Positions 27,787 through 37,195 of a stretch of DNA of 64,000 nucleotides are shown here, piece by piece; the first letter of the stretch is position 1, and each line of letters opens with the position of its first letter. The stretch covers positions 1,550,001 through 1,614,000 of the forward strand of contig NZ_CP035534.1 of NCBI RefSeq assembly GCF_009068765.1, written 5' to 3'. The translations under genes were made by a program, and so were the position numbers. The notes beneath the pieces were generated by a model, which did not search any database, was not told where the DNA came from, and saw only the letters and a program-made list of their open reading frames with translations. The stretch comes from Sulfurimonas hydrogeniphila (GTDB lineage Bacteria; Campylobacterota; Campylobacteria; Campylobacterales; Sulfurimonadaceae).

Positions 27787-29706
27787 ATGTTCAATTCAAA
27801 ATTAATAAATTTCAAAAACTTACTTGTTTTTATCCTCATATACACACTCTTTTTCTTTCTTTACGGATTATATTCTTACAGTACGGCCGAAAAAGCCTTG
27901 CATGCAAATATTAAACAAGAACTGCTCCATGGTGCAAACAGTGTCCCTTTGATTCTTAAAAGTACCTACCATGATGATAATTTGCTTGCAAAGAAACCTT
28001 CGTATGCACAAGATTTTGAAAATATTAAAAATCTTACTCAGTTTATCCGTAATACCCATCTTGCATATGTATACTCCTTCGTCCGGGATAAAAACAATAT
28101 CATCAGATTTTCAAGTTCAAGTGCCAAAGAAAAAGATTTGGAACAAAACAGCAGTGACATCTACTCTTTTGATACATATACAGACCCACAACTGCAAGAG
28201 CTTTTTAACACTGCAAACTTCAACCAACCTCTTTTTAATCATTCAAAAGACAAATGGGGAGACTTTTACAGTGTCTACATCCTTAAACAGACAAAAAACG
28301 GTAAAAAATATGTTGTCGGTGCCGATTACAATATTGAGGACATCATCACACTCAAACATATACTTTTAAGTAAAATTCTGTATTTGATTGTCCCTGTATT
28401 TTTTATCATTCTGTTTTATATGTTTTTCAACTTCATCGTTGTCAAACGTTTAAACAGTATTGTGACACAAAAAACAGACGAAATTGAAAAGGCTTACAAT
28501 GTTGATGCACTTACGCAGCTTGAAAATGCCAAAAAACTTGTTTATGACTTAGCTAAAAAACACAATGACATTCCCTTTTTTATTGCCATTTTGGATATTG
28601 AACATTTTGGTATGCTGAATGATATTTACGGTTATGCCTACGGAAATGAATATCTGAAATATGTTGCAAAACTGCTGCAAAAAAATATCTCTTTGGACCT
28701 GAAACTGTATAAACTCCATGCAGACTTGTTTTGCATAGTCAACACACAGACAATGCCGGTAAAAACATTTATGCAAAAAACAGAAGATATACTCTCTGCT
28801 TTGCATCACCAAAAATTTACCTGTGAGGGATATAAAACTACACTCAGTATGAAAGCCGGCATAGGAGAAGTTGTTGAAAGTTCCAATCCATTTATTCATG
28901 CCGAAATAGCCTTGAAGTTTGCAAAAAAACACAATATGCTCTTAGCCCTGTATCATGAAAATATGAATCACAACAAAAAAAACAAACGTATTTTGGATGA
29001 TATAGATTATGCCCTGCAATATAACAAGGTCTACAGCTATCTGCAACCCATATATGATGTCAAACAGCACAAAATCATCAAATATGAGACACTTATGCGC
29101 CTAGAGAGACAAAACGGAGAGATTGTTGCTCCATGGTATTTTTTGGATGTAGCCAAAAAGACACCTCTTTATCATAAACTCTCTCTGCAAATGTTTACAC
29201 AGGTTATTCAAATAGCCAAAAAGAACCCTTCTTTAAGCTTTTCTTTTAATATTTCCGCTTTGGATATTCAAAATTCAGAATTCTGCGAAGCCATTTTTAC
29301 GCAGGCGGTCCAAGAAAATATTGCCCGGCAGTTAACCTTGGAAATTTTAGAAAGTGAGGAGTTTGACAATTTTGATGCACTCTGTAAATTTATACAAAAA
29401 GCAAAAGATGCCCGGATCACAATTGCCATGGATGATTTTGGAAGCGGATATTCCAATCTTTCAAATGTCATTAAACTGAATCTCAATTATCTTAAAATTG
29501 ACGGTTCCATAGTCAAATATATTGCATCAGACATACATTATGAAAAACTCTTTAAAAATATTATCAATTTGGCAAAAGAGCTTGACCTTATAACCATTGC
29601 TGAGTATATAGAAGACGAGACGATACAAAACAAGGCTATAGAACTTGGGATTGATATGCTCCAGGGCTATCATATAGGAAAGCCTCTGCCCGATATTTTA
29701 GACTAG
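27787..29706 (+). CDS. Membrane c-di-GMP phosphodiesterase with degenerate GGDEF and intact EAL domain
   Basis: A 639-residue protein. Membrane helices near 11-32 and 195-220 flank a periplasmic Cache-like sensor region. The GGDEF domain (about 240-395) has HADLF where GGDEF should be, so it is unlikely to make c-di-GMP and may bind GTP as a regulator. The EAL domain (about 405-639) keeps the catalytic set: ETLMRL, Asn in FNISALD, Glu in LEILES, the DD pair in AMDDFGSGYSNL, Lys in LKIDGS, Glu in IAEYIEDE and Gln in QGYHIG. It should hydrolyse c-di-GMP. Its stop shares a CTAG with the rhlE stop from the opposite strand. Confidence 0.9.
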   Translation: MFNSKLINFKNLLVFILIYTLFFFLYGLYSYSTAEKALHANIKQELLHGANSVPLILKSTYHDDNLLAKKPSYAQDFENIKNLTQFIRNTHLAYVYSFVRDKNNIIRFSSSSAKEKDLEQNSSDIYSFDTYTDPQLQELFNTANFNQPLFNHSKDKWGDFYSVYILKQTKNGKKYVVGADYNIEDIITLKHILLSKILYLIVPVFFIILFYMFFNFIVVKRLNSIVTQKTDEIEKAYNVDALTQLENAKKLVYDLAKKHNDIPFFIAILDIEHFGMLNDIYGYAYGNEYLKYVAKLLQKNISLDLKLYKLHADLFCIVNTQTMPVKTFMQKTEDILSALHHQKFTCEGYKTTLSMKAGIGEVVESSNPFIHAEIALKFAKKHNMLLALYHENMNHNKKNKRILDDIDYALQYNKVYSYLQPIYDVKQHKIIKYETLMRLERQNGEIVAPWYFLDVAKKTPLYHKLSLQMFTQVIQIAKKNPSLSFSFNISALDIQNSEFCEAIFTQAVQENIARQLTLEILESEEFDNFDALCKFIQKAKDARITIAMDDFGSGYSNLSNVIKLNLNYLKIDGSIVKYIASDIHYEKLFKNIINLAKELDLITIAEYIEDETIQNKAIELGIDMLQGYHIGKPLPDILD

Positions 29707-30977
29707 TCTCTCTTGGTTGTCTTACGCTTTTTCGGATTTCGTTTCGTCTGTATGCCTGTGGTATTTTTACTGTAGTGACGAATTCTTTTACTTTCAGGCT
29801 TTTTATGCTCTGCTTTGAGTTTGACTTCATCCACATCTTTTCTTCGTATCGTCGGGTCCGGTTCAAAACCTTCTACCACTTCTTGAGGAATTTTTTGTCC
29901 TATAAGCTTTTCTATATCTTTTATGTCATATTTTTCATAAATATCAATGAGAGAAATTGCCTCACCTTCACGTCCTGCACGCCCCGTACGACCGACTCTG
30001 TGAACATAATCTTCAGGAATTGAAGGCAGTTCGTAGTTAATGACATAAGGCAACTCTTCTATGTCCAAACCACGTGAAGCAATGTCGGTTGCCACCAATA
30101 CTCTTGTTTTACCCTCTTTAAACTGCTTGAGTGTTTTTAAGCGGTTTGCTTTTGTTCTGTCTCCGTGAAGAATCCCACATTTTAGTCCGTCTTTTTGCAG
30201 TTCCTCAAAAAGTCTGTCGGCACTTGCTTTTGTTCTTGTAAAAACCAAAACCTGAGGAAAGTTTCTTGAACCGATGAGATACGCCAAAAGCTCGGCTTTT
30301 CTTGCAGTATCCACAAGATAGGCCACCTGATTGATTGTATCTACCGTTGTATTTTTCTTCGCTGTTTCTATAAATGCCGGTTTGGTCAAAATCAGTTTGG
30401 AGAGCCTGCGTACCTTGTCACTGAATGTTGCCGAAAAAAGAAGTGTCTGATGTCTCTTTGGCATAAGCGGATGAATTTTTCGAATATCTTTGGTAAAACC
30501 CATATCTAACATTCTGTCCGCTTCATCAAGCACAAAGATTTCCACATCTTTGAGGCTCAGACCGTTTTCTATATGTTCCAAAAGACGTCCGGGCGTTGCA
30601 ATAACAATCTCCGTTCCCTTTTTCAAGGCTTCACGCTGCTTTTGCAAATCTTTGCCGCCAACCAGAATCGTTGTCCGAATCTCCATATATTTTGATAAAG
30701 CCGTAATATCATCATGTATCTGTATACTCAACTCCCGTGTAGGAGAAAGTATAACAGCACGGACTCCTTTGCCCTGTACAGGTTTTCTCAGTTTTTGCAG
30801 TATCGGCAAAACAAAAGCGGCTGTCTTGCCCGTTCCCGTCTGTGCTGTTGCAAAAACATCTTTTTTTGCCAGTACCAAGGGGATAGCCCTTGTTTGCACC
30901 AGAGTAGGCTCTGTATAGCCCAAATCCTTTATAGCATCCAGTAACGGCTTAAAAACTCCCAGCTTTTCAAATGACAT
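29703..30977 (-). CDS. rhlE: DEAD-box ATP-dependent RNA helicase, RhlE type
   Basis: A 424-residue RNA helicase that remodels ribosomal or messenger RNA. The Q motif region (GYTEPTLVQTRAIP), motif I AQTGTGKTAAF, motif II DEADRMLDMGF, motif III SATFSDKVRRLSK, motif V ATDIASRGLDIEELPYVINY and motif VI HRVGRTGRAGREG are all present. The C-terminal about 60 residues are Lys/Arg-rich and probably bind RNA. It lies between two EAL-domain genes and converges on the first of them with overlapping stops. Confidence 0.95.
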   Translation of the reverse strand: MSFEKLGVFKPLLDAIKDLGYTEPTLVQTRAIPLVLAKKDVFATAQTGTGKTAAFVLPILQKLRKPVQGKGVRAVILSPTRELSIQIHDDITALSKYMEIRTTILVGGKDLQKQREALKKGTEIVIATPGRLLEHIENGLSLKDVEIFVLDEADRMLDMGFTKDIRKIHPLMPKRHQTLLFSATFSDKVRRLSKLILTKPAFIETAKKNTTVDTINQVAYLVDTARKAELLAYLIGSRNFPQVLVFTRTKASADRLFEELQKDGLKCGILHGDRTKANRLKTLKQFKEGKTRVLVATDIASRGLDIEELPYVINYELPSIPEDYVHRVGRTGRAGREGEAISLIDIYEKYDIKDIEKLIGQKIPQEVVEGFEPDPTIRRKDVDEVKLKAEHKKPESKRIRHYSKNTTGIQTKRNPKKRKTTKRD

Positions 30978-31097
30978 TTTCTTCCCTCAATTAATATATC
31001 TAATTTTAGCATATTTTCTTCCCTTTGTATCACATTTTGTTTATAAATCAGATAATAAAATTTAATAGCTGTTTCAGCAATACTTGTGATAATTTTG

Positions 31098-31106
31098 TGA
31101 TATAAT
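31098..31106 (+). promoter_or_regulatory. Predicted extended -10 promoter (TGnTATAAT)
   Basis: TGATATAAT, an extended -10 element, ends 24 bases before the ATG of the GGDEF-EAL gene in an AT-rich gap divergent from rhlE. Confidence 0.5.
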
Positions 31107-31130
31107 TACCAAAAAATTAAAAGTTAGCGA

Positions 31131-32981
31131 ATGATTCAAGCCTATAAACATTATTTACATATACTGCTTAACACTGAACAGGTCAGTGAAGATGAACTCA
31201 AAGAAGCATCTATTATTATAGTACCGATGATTATAGGGCCCATAAGCCTTGTCTGGGCTCTTATTTATATCGCTTTTGAACAGTATATTCCGGCACTCAT
31301 CCCTCTTTTTTACTCTTGTGTCTCATTTATAAACCTTTGGTGTTACAGGCGAAATAAAAATTTGTTAATCATTCAGAAAGTCCAAATGTTACTGGTCCTT
31401 ATTTTACCATTTCTGCTCATGTGGACCTTAGGAGGCTTCGCACAGGGAAGCTATGTCATGATTTGGGCATTTTTTGCCCCTATTGCCTCGCTTATTCATG
31501 AAAAAGAGCAAAAGTCTCAGTACTGGCTCTATTCATTTGTAGCCCTGGTGGTGTTGTCAGTAGTCATAGATCCTCTCCTGATTACACATTACAATCACAC
31601 CATACCGCCGCTTGCACAGGAAGTTTTTTTCTTTTTGAATGTTACTGCCGCTTTGTGCGGTATATATCTTTTACTCAAATATTTTATTCGCAAAACAGAT
31701 ATCAACACAAAAGAAAAACTCAAAGAAAAACACAATGAACTCATGGAATATACCCAGGATGAGTTAACCAAAATGTTTTACACAGACTCTCTGACAGGTT
31801 TGCCAAACAGACGGGCCCTGATAGAAGCAAAAAAGGAGATACACAATTTCTCGCTTCTTTTGATAAACATAGATACTTTCAGTCAGATCAATGATCTTTA
31901 TGGTGAAAAATTCGGAGACAAGGTTCTTATAAAATTTTCTGAATTTTTGCAGGAAAATCTTAAAAAGAATCCGGAATGCAAACTGTTCAGACTCAGCGGA
32001 GACGAGTTTGTTTTACTCTCCAAAGAGAAAAACCGCGACACACTCAAAAATAATCTCACAAAACTTATAGAGGAGATACACAAACATCCTCTTACAATTG
32101 AAGACCATGATATCTATTTAAACATAACCGTCGGCATCTCTTTTGAAGAAACAGAACTTCTCCTGCCAACTGCAAATATGGCACTCAAACTTGCAAAAAA
32201 AGAGTCAAAAAATATCGTTTTTTACAGTGATGAAGCCTCACTCAACGAAGAATATGAAAATAATCTAAAATGGATTCAGGAGATAAAAGATGCCATCCTT
32301 GAGAACAGAATTGTTATGTTTTTTCAACCTATTATGGATAACAAAACGCATACAGTTACCAAATACGAATCACTGATACGGCTTGTAGACAAGAAAGGCA
32401 ATATTATTACACCATGGCACTTTTTGGAAATTGCAAAAAAAGCCAAACTTTATAAAAAACTGACAAAAATTGTGATCAGAAAGAGTTTTGAAGCTTTTAA
32501 AGACAATACCTATGATTTTTCCATTAATTTAACCATTGAAGACATTCTGGATCACAATATGAATGAATATATTTTTCAAATGCTACAAAACTATGGCATA
32601 GGGAAGAGAGTTATTTTTGAAATTGTCGAGAGTGAAAGTATAAAAAACTTTGACACCGTTGAACGCTTTATAAAGAAAGTGAAATCCTACGGATGCCGTA
32701 TTGCCATAGATGATTTTGGCACAGGGTACTCAAACTTTGAATACCTTATGAAACTGCAGGCAGATTTCATCAAAATAGACGGCAGTATTATCAAATCCAT
32801 TCTAAACAACAAAAGTTCAGAAGTTTTGACCTCCGTCATTATTTCCTTTGCCAAAGAGATGAATATAAAAACAATAGCAGAATATGTTGAAACGAAAGAG
32901 ATACATGAAAAACTCATAAAAATGGGTGTAAACAAATCACAGGGTTATTATATAGACAAACCGAGTGCAGACCTGCACTAA
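31131..32981 (+). CDS. Multi-pass membrane GGDEF-EAL protein
   Basis: A 616-residue protein with about five or six N-terminal membrane helices (residues 25-190, MASE-like) and no large periplasmic domain. The GGDEF domain reads SGDEF (in LSGDEFVLLS), a variant compatible with cyclase activity in some proteins. The EAL domain keeps ESLIRL, Asn in FSINLT, Glu in FEIVES, AIDDFGTGYSNF, Lys in IKIDGS, Glu in IAEYVE and Gln in QGYYIDKP, so it should be a competent phosphodiesterase. With the 27.8 kb protein it flanks rhlE; the two EAL modules are clearly related and may derive from duplication. Confidence 0.9.
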   Translation: MIQAYKHYLHILLNTEQVSEDELKEASIIIVPMIIGPISLVWALIYIAFEQYIPALIPLFYSCVSFINLWCYRRNKNLLIIQKVQMLLVLILPFLLMWTLGGFAQGSYVMIWAFFAPIASLIHEKEQKSQYWLYSFVALVVLSVVIDPLLITHYNHTIPPLAQEVFFFLNVTAALCGIYLLLKYFIRKTDINTKEKLKEKHNELMEYTQDELTKMFYTDSLTGLPNRRALIEAKKEIHNFSLLLINIDTFSQINDLYGEKFGDKVLIKFSEFLQENLKKNPECKLFRLSGDEFVLLSKEKNRDTLKNNLTKLIEEIHKHPLTIEDHDIYLNITVGISFEETELLLPTANMALKLAKKESKNIVFYSDEASLNEEYENNLKWIQEIKDAILENRIVMFFQPIMDNKTHTVTKYESLIRLVDKKGNIITPWHFLEIAKKAKLYKKLTKIVIRKSFEAFKDNTYDFSINLTIEDILDHNMNEYIFQMLQNYGIGKRVIFEIVESESIKNFDTVERFIKKVKSYGCRIAIDDFGTGYSNFEYLMKLQADFIKIDGSIIKSILNNKSSEVLTSVIISFAKEMNIKTIAEYVETKEIHEKLIKMGVNKSQGYYIDKPSADLH

Positions 32982-33060
32982 AACATTTTTCACTGCTGTT
33001 TATAAGTTCTCTCCTGCTATAATCGTGGTCAAATATAATTTATATAAAACAAGTACAGAG

Positions 33061-33549
33061 ATGATAAGAAAAACTTTAAAAAAAACCTCCAAACATAAAA
33101 AACTCAGAGATTTAATAAAAAAATATAAAATACCCCCAGAGTATCTTGCAACAAACCGTAAAATGATTTCACGCGGTGTACTTATAGGTCTCTTTATAGC
33201 ATTTATTCCTATGCCTATGCAGATGGCAGCCGTTTTGCTTTTTGTGCCCTTTATAAAATTCAATGTACCTGTAGCTCTTGCCATGTGTTGGCTGAGCAAT
33301 CCTTTGACAATGCCTCCAATGTACTATATGGAGTACCTGACCGGTTCATTTTTGCTTGGCATACAACCGGAACCTGTACAAATGACACTTGAATGGTTTT
33401 CAAACAACTTAGACAATATTTTCATACCTCTTTATTTTGGTACTACGATCTATTCTGTTTTTGGTTCCATTGCAGGGTACTTCTTAGTAAACTTTCTTTG
33501 GAAACAATCTGTTGAAAAGGAAAAAAAGAAACATTATTCAGACAGGTAA
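33061..33549 (+). CDS. DUF2062 membrane protein
   Basis: A 162-residue member of DUF2062. A basic N-terminus (MIRKTLKKTSKHKKLRDLIKK) is followed by the family core SRGVLIGLFIAFIPMPMQM and WLSNPLTMPPMYY with two or three membrane helices. Proteins of this family occur near lipid and cell-wall genes, but the function is not established. A longer frame from 32965 overlaps the preceding gene; ATG 33061 is preferred because it has an AGAG-type ribosome binding site and matches the family start. Confidence 0.82.
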   Translation: MIRKTLKKTSKHKKLRDLIKKYKIPPEYLATNRKMISRGVLIGLFIAFIPMPMQMAAVLLFVPFIKFNVPVALAMCWLSNPLTMPPMYYMEYLTGSFLLGIQPEPVQMTLEWFSNNLDNIFIPLYFGTTIYSVFGSIAGYFLVNFLWKQSVEKEKKKHYSDR

Positions 33550-33588
33550 ACTGCTTTGTTTTTGCTTCACCTTTTAGTCTTTAAAGAC

Positions 33589-33622
33589 GCATAGTCCAGA
33601 CTGAAGTCTGGATTCCAAAAGA
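33589..33622. repeat. Dispersed hairpin repeat, single unit
   Basis: Hairpin TCCAGACTGAAGTCTGGA at 33595-33612 followed by TTCC, the usual tail of the family. It lies between the convergent DUF2062 and lgt genes. Confidence 0.75.
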
Positions 33623-33633
33623 GATATTAAGGC

Positions 33634-34419
33634 TTAAACCTTTTGACTCTTTTTATAACTCCACGCCATTAGGCCAATGCCTACAATCAAAAAGGGAATA
33701 CTAAGCAGCTGCCCGGTTGTCAAATCAATTCCTAATGAATAATCAGCTTGGCGAACTTTGACAAATTCAATTAAAAATCTTGCACTGAAAACCAACACAA
33801 GAAAAAGCCCAAACAAAAAGCCCTTTTGCAGCTTCTTATAGTTTCCTTTATAAATCAATGTCAATACAAAAAAGATAAAAAGGTACGACAAAGCCTCATA
33901 GAGTTGCACAGGATGTCTTGGAATCATATCCACCCTGCTAAAGACAACAGCCCAGGGCAGGTCACTCGGTTTGCCTATAATTTCGGAATTTATAAAATTT
34001 CCCATGCGGACAAAAAAACCAAAAAGTGCCGTGGGGATTACAAGCCGGTCAATCAGCCATAAAAAGTCTGTTTTATACTTTTTACATCCGTAATACAGAA
34101 CAATCAAAACACCCAGTCCACCACCGTGAGAGGCCAATCCGCCTTCCCATACGGCAAAAATCTTCATAGGATGTGCCAGATAATAATCCGGATCATAAAA
34201 CAGGACATGACCAAGTCTTGCTCCTATAACTATTCCGACGACCGCATACAAAAAAAGCGGTTCAATCGTGCTTTCATCTTTGTTTTCCAAACGATAGACC
34301 CATTTCATAAACTCCAGACCCGAAAGTATCGCTGCAGCAAACAACAGCCCGTACCAATGTACCTGCAAGGGTCCAAATGAAATTAAAATAGGGTCAGCGT
34401 TCCAGACAAAATGATTCAT
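33634..34419 (-). CDS. lgt: Prolipoprotein diacylglyceryl transferase
   Basis: A 261-residue seven-helix inner-membrane enzyme that transfers diacylglycerol from phosphatidylglycerol to the lipobox cysteine of prolipoproteins. The Lgt signature RMGNFINSEIIGKPSDLPW and the upstream SHGGGLGVL (catalytic-region His-Gly-Gly) are present, along with RHPVQLYEAL. Its start is one base after the stop of the Fe-S oxidoreductase gene, placing it last in the operon with hemN and the oxidoreductase. Confidence 0.96.
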   Translation of the reverse strand: MNHFVWNADPILISFGPLQVHWYGLLFAAAILSGLEFMKWVYRLENKDESTIEPLFLYAVVGIVIGARLGHVLFYDPDYYLAHPMKIFAVWEGGLASHGGGLGVLIVLYYGCKKYKTDFLWLIDRLVIPTALFGFFVRMGNFINSEIIGKPSDLPWAVVFSRVDMIPRHPVQLYEALSYLFIFFVLTLIYKGNYKKLQKGFLFGLFLVLVFSARFLIEFVKVRQADYSLGIDLTTGQLLSIPFLIVGIGLMAWSYKKSQKV

Positions 34420-34420
34420 A

Positions 34421-35704
34421 CTACTCTTTTAACGCCTCTGCTATAAGTTCAATCGGATTTTTAAAAACCGTCTCAACCCCAGCATTGTGCATAGAATTGT
34501 TTATCTGCATACGACAGGCACTGCACTCTGCACTGACAATCTCCGCCTTTGTTTCTTTAATCATGGCCGCTTTTGGCACACCTGCAGCTTTTGCAAAATG
34601 ATACTTTTCTGTCTGCATGGTCACACCGCCAAATCCGCAGCATAAATTCGGATCACTCATTTCCACTATTTTATAGTTTTGGCGAATCAGATTTCTCGGT
34701 TCTTCGTGAATGCCCTGCATCTTTTTCGCATGACAGGGGTCATGGTAGGTTACTATCGGACTTGCTTTTTTCTTGGATGCCAGAAGATGTTCCAAATGGG
34801 TATGGTGCTGCAGCCACTCCGTAGCCATAAAAACCTTCTCCATAACCGCTTTGGCACGGGCTTTCCATTCCGGCTGGTCATGAAAATAGTGTTCATAATC
34901 TATTTTGAGCATTGCACTGCATGTAGCCTCAGGAACGATAATAGCCTCAACATCTTTGGCAAAACTCTCAAAGTATTCTATGTTAAACTTTGCATTTGCA
35001 TCAACTGTATCAAAATCTCCCGTAAAATACGCAGGCGCAGAACAGCATTTTTGACTTTTTGCCAAAAATGCATCAATTTCAAGCACTTCTAAAATTTCTA
35101 AAAGAGAATCTCCTATGTTTTTGTAATTGTAATTTGCCAAACAGCCTATAAAAACAGCTACTTTTCGCTTTCCGCCGTTGTTTATATTTTCAGGATGAGA
35201 ATTTAAAAAAGATGTTTTTGTCAAACTCGGCATCAATCTGTCAGATTTTATAATCGGCAGATTGAAGCGTGATGTCATAGAATTAATATCATCTTTGATT
35301 TTAAATCCGCAGGTCTGAAAGGTATACCCAAGCTTAAATGCAATGTCATTGAGCCATCTGTGACGCAGAAGCAAAAAGAAGGCTTTTTTGTACCATGCTA
35401 TACCGAATTTTTGTGCAATGTCACTGCGCACCTGCTCTATTATCATATCTGTCGGCAGTGACTTGGGGCACACTTCAACACAGGCCGTACATAAAAAACA
35501 GCTCTCAAATATATCTTTTGCCGTCTTGTCAAGCTCCAGATTTCCGCGTTTGTACGCTCCCAAAAGGTCTATAAATCCACGTGGAGAAGTCACCTCATCC
35601 GCATTGACATTATGAATGGTACACACAGGAATACACTTCCCGCATTTGACACAATCATCAGCGATCTCATTAAAATTAAAAATATCTTCTGGTTTTTTAC
35701 TCAT
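34421..35704 (-). CDS. GlcF/LutA-like Fe-S oxidoreductase with two CCG domains
   Basis: A 427-residue protein with two ferredoxin-type motifs, CVKCGKCIPVC and CFLCTACVEVCPKSLP, followed by two cysteine-rich (CCG) domains: CLANYNY with SQKCCSAPAY, and YHDPCHAKK with NLCCGFGG. This architecture belongs to glycolate or lactate oxidase Fe-S subunits and heterodisulfide-reductase-like proteins. No flavin subunit (GlcD type) is encoded nearby. It lies between hemN (2-base gap) and lgt (1-base gap), so it may act with HemN as an electron donor or be a stand-alone oxidoreductase; the substrate is unknown. Confidence 0.85.
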   Translation of the reverse strand: MSKKPEDIFNFNEIADDCVKCGKCIPVCTIHNVNADEVTSPRGFIDLLGAYKRGNLELDKTAKDIFESCFLCTACVEVCPKSLPTDMIIEQVRSDIAQKFGIAWYKKAFFLLLRHRWLNDIAFKLGYTFQTCGFKIKDDINSMTSRFNLPIIKSDRLMPSLTKTSFLNSHPENINNGGKRKVAVFIGCLANYNYKNIGDSLLEILEVLEIDAFLAKSQKCCSAPAYFTGDFDTVDANAKFNIEYFESFAKDVEAIIVPEATCSAMLKIDYEHYFHDQPEWKARAKAVMEKVFMATEWLQHHTHLEHLLASKKKASPIVTYHDPCHAKKMQGIHEEPRNLIRQNYKIVEMSDPNLCCGFGGVTMQTEKYHFAKAAGVPKAAMIKETKAEIVSAECSACRMQINNSMHNAGVETVFKNPIELIAEALKE

Positions 35705-35706
35705 AC

Positions 35707-37077
35707 TTACACCGTCTTTGAAAATGTTTTGTCACTGCCGGCATGACGCTTCATATAGGCATCAAAAGGCATGGCAATATTTCGAATGAGCAGGGTGCCT
35801 GTTGGGGAACACTCTATATACTCATTATTCATTGTTATTAATTCTTCTTCCATAAAAGGTTTTAAATCCAAAAGTGCATCTTCAAAATACTTTTTAAATT
35901 CCAACCCAAACATAGCTTCAAATCTTTTAATATCAAGCTTGAAATTACTCATGAGTTCCATAATGACATGCTGGCGAATCATATCATCTTCACTCAAAGC
36001 CACTCCCCGTTCAAACGGCAGTTTGCCCGCATCAATTGCTGCTTCATACGAAGGCATATCTTTAAAATTCTGAGCATAGTAATCAACCCCTTCTCCGATG
36101 GAAGTTAGTCCTACTCCGATCAAGTCTGCTCCGCCTTTGGTGGTATAGCCTTGAAAGTTTCTATGCAACTCACCCTTGTCTATGGCTTTAAAAAGTTCAT
36201 CTTCTGGTTTCGCAAAATGATCCATACCTATCATTTTATACCCGTTGTTTGTTAAAAAGTCAATTGTGTACTGCATAATCTGCAGTTTTTCATCAGGACG
36301 CGGCAGTGTTGTTTCATCTATCTTGCGCATTGTCTTTTTCAGCCATGGCACATGTGCATAGTTAAATACCGCAAACCTGTCAGGATTTAACGTCAATGCC
36401 AACGAAAGCGTCTCTTTGAATGTATCAAGTGTTTGAAAAGGCAGCCCGTAAATCAAGTCAACATTGACTGAGTCCATATTGTATTTGCGTGCCAGATCCA
36501 TTGCATCTTTTGTGATATTGTACGGCTGGACGCGATGCACAGCAACTTGCACTTTTTCATTGAAATCCTGAATACCAAAACTTACACGGTTAAATCCGTG
36601 TTCACTCATCACACGCATTTGCTCTTCATTGATATGGCGCGGGTCTATTTCACAGGAAATCTCTGCATCTGCGACAAAATTCGGAAAATAGGACTTGATT
36701 TCAGTTATGATTTCATCTAGTTGTGCAGCAGAAAAAAAAGTAGGCGTACCTCCGCCAAAATGCATTTGAATCACGTCTCGCTTACAATCCAAATGCTCTG
36801 AGAGAATTTTCAGTTCACGCTTGAGATACTCCATATACCGAATCATTTTATCTTCTTTTGAGGTAAAAACAACATTACACCCACAAAAATAACAGGCATT
36901 TTTACAAAACGGTAAATGAAAATAAAGGCTCAAAGGACGAGAAGAGTCCTGTGTTTGCAGTTTTTTTATATATTCGTCATAACCAAAGGCATCATTAAAT
37001 TCCAACGCTGTAGGATACGAGGTATATCTTGGTCCCGGCTTGGAGTATTTTGTAAATTTTGCGAAGTCTAATTCCAT
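35707..37077 (-). CDS. hemN: Oxygen-independent coproporphyrinogen III dehydrogenase
   Basis: A 456-residue radical-SAM enzyme for anaerobic haem synthesis. The cluster motif CKNACYFC (CxxxCxxC) lies near residue 60, preceded by YTSYPTALEF and SLYFHLPF, and followed by MHFGGGTPTFF. The HemN C-terminal domain is present (GVALSEDDMIRQHVIMELM). The length agrees with true HemN rather than the shorter HemW. It is the first gene of a three-gene operon with the Fe-S oxidoreductase and lgt. Confidence 0.95.
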   Translation of the reverse strand: MELDFAKFTKYSKPGPRYTSYPTALEFNDAFGYDEYIKKLQTQDSSRPLSLYFHLPFCKNACYFCGCNVVFTSKEDKMIRYMEYLKRELKILSEHLDCKRDVIQMHFGGGTPTFFSAAQLDEIITEIKSYFPNFVADAEISCEIDPRHINEEQMRVMSEHGFNRVSFGIQDFNEKVQVAVHRVQPYNITKDAMDLARKYNMDSVNVDLIYGLPFQTLDTFKETLSLALTLNPDRFAVFNYAHVPWLKKTMRKIDETTLPRPDEKLQIMQYTIDFLTNNGYKMIGMDHFAKPEDELFKAIDKGELHRNFQGYTTKGGADLIGVGLTSIGEGVDYYAQNFKDMPSYEAAIDAGKLPFERGVALSEDDMIRQHVIMELMSNFKLDIKRFEAMFGLEFKKYFEDALLDLKPFMEEELITMNNEYIECSPTGTLLIRNIAMPFDAYMKRHAGSDKTFSKTV

Positions 37078-37195
37078 CTGTTGCTTCCCTCTGTCAATAA
37101 TTCATTGGATTATCTCCAAAAAGTGTTGAAGAACTCATAAAAGCATGTGAGTTTCGAATGAAATCTAATTTTCATTTTATATTTAAAGCCAACAC

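Noticed and set aside
34421-34824. Frames on the plus strand opposite the Fe-S oxidoreductase
   Set aside because: Shadows of a conserved gene; no start signal.
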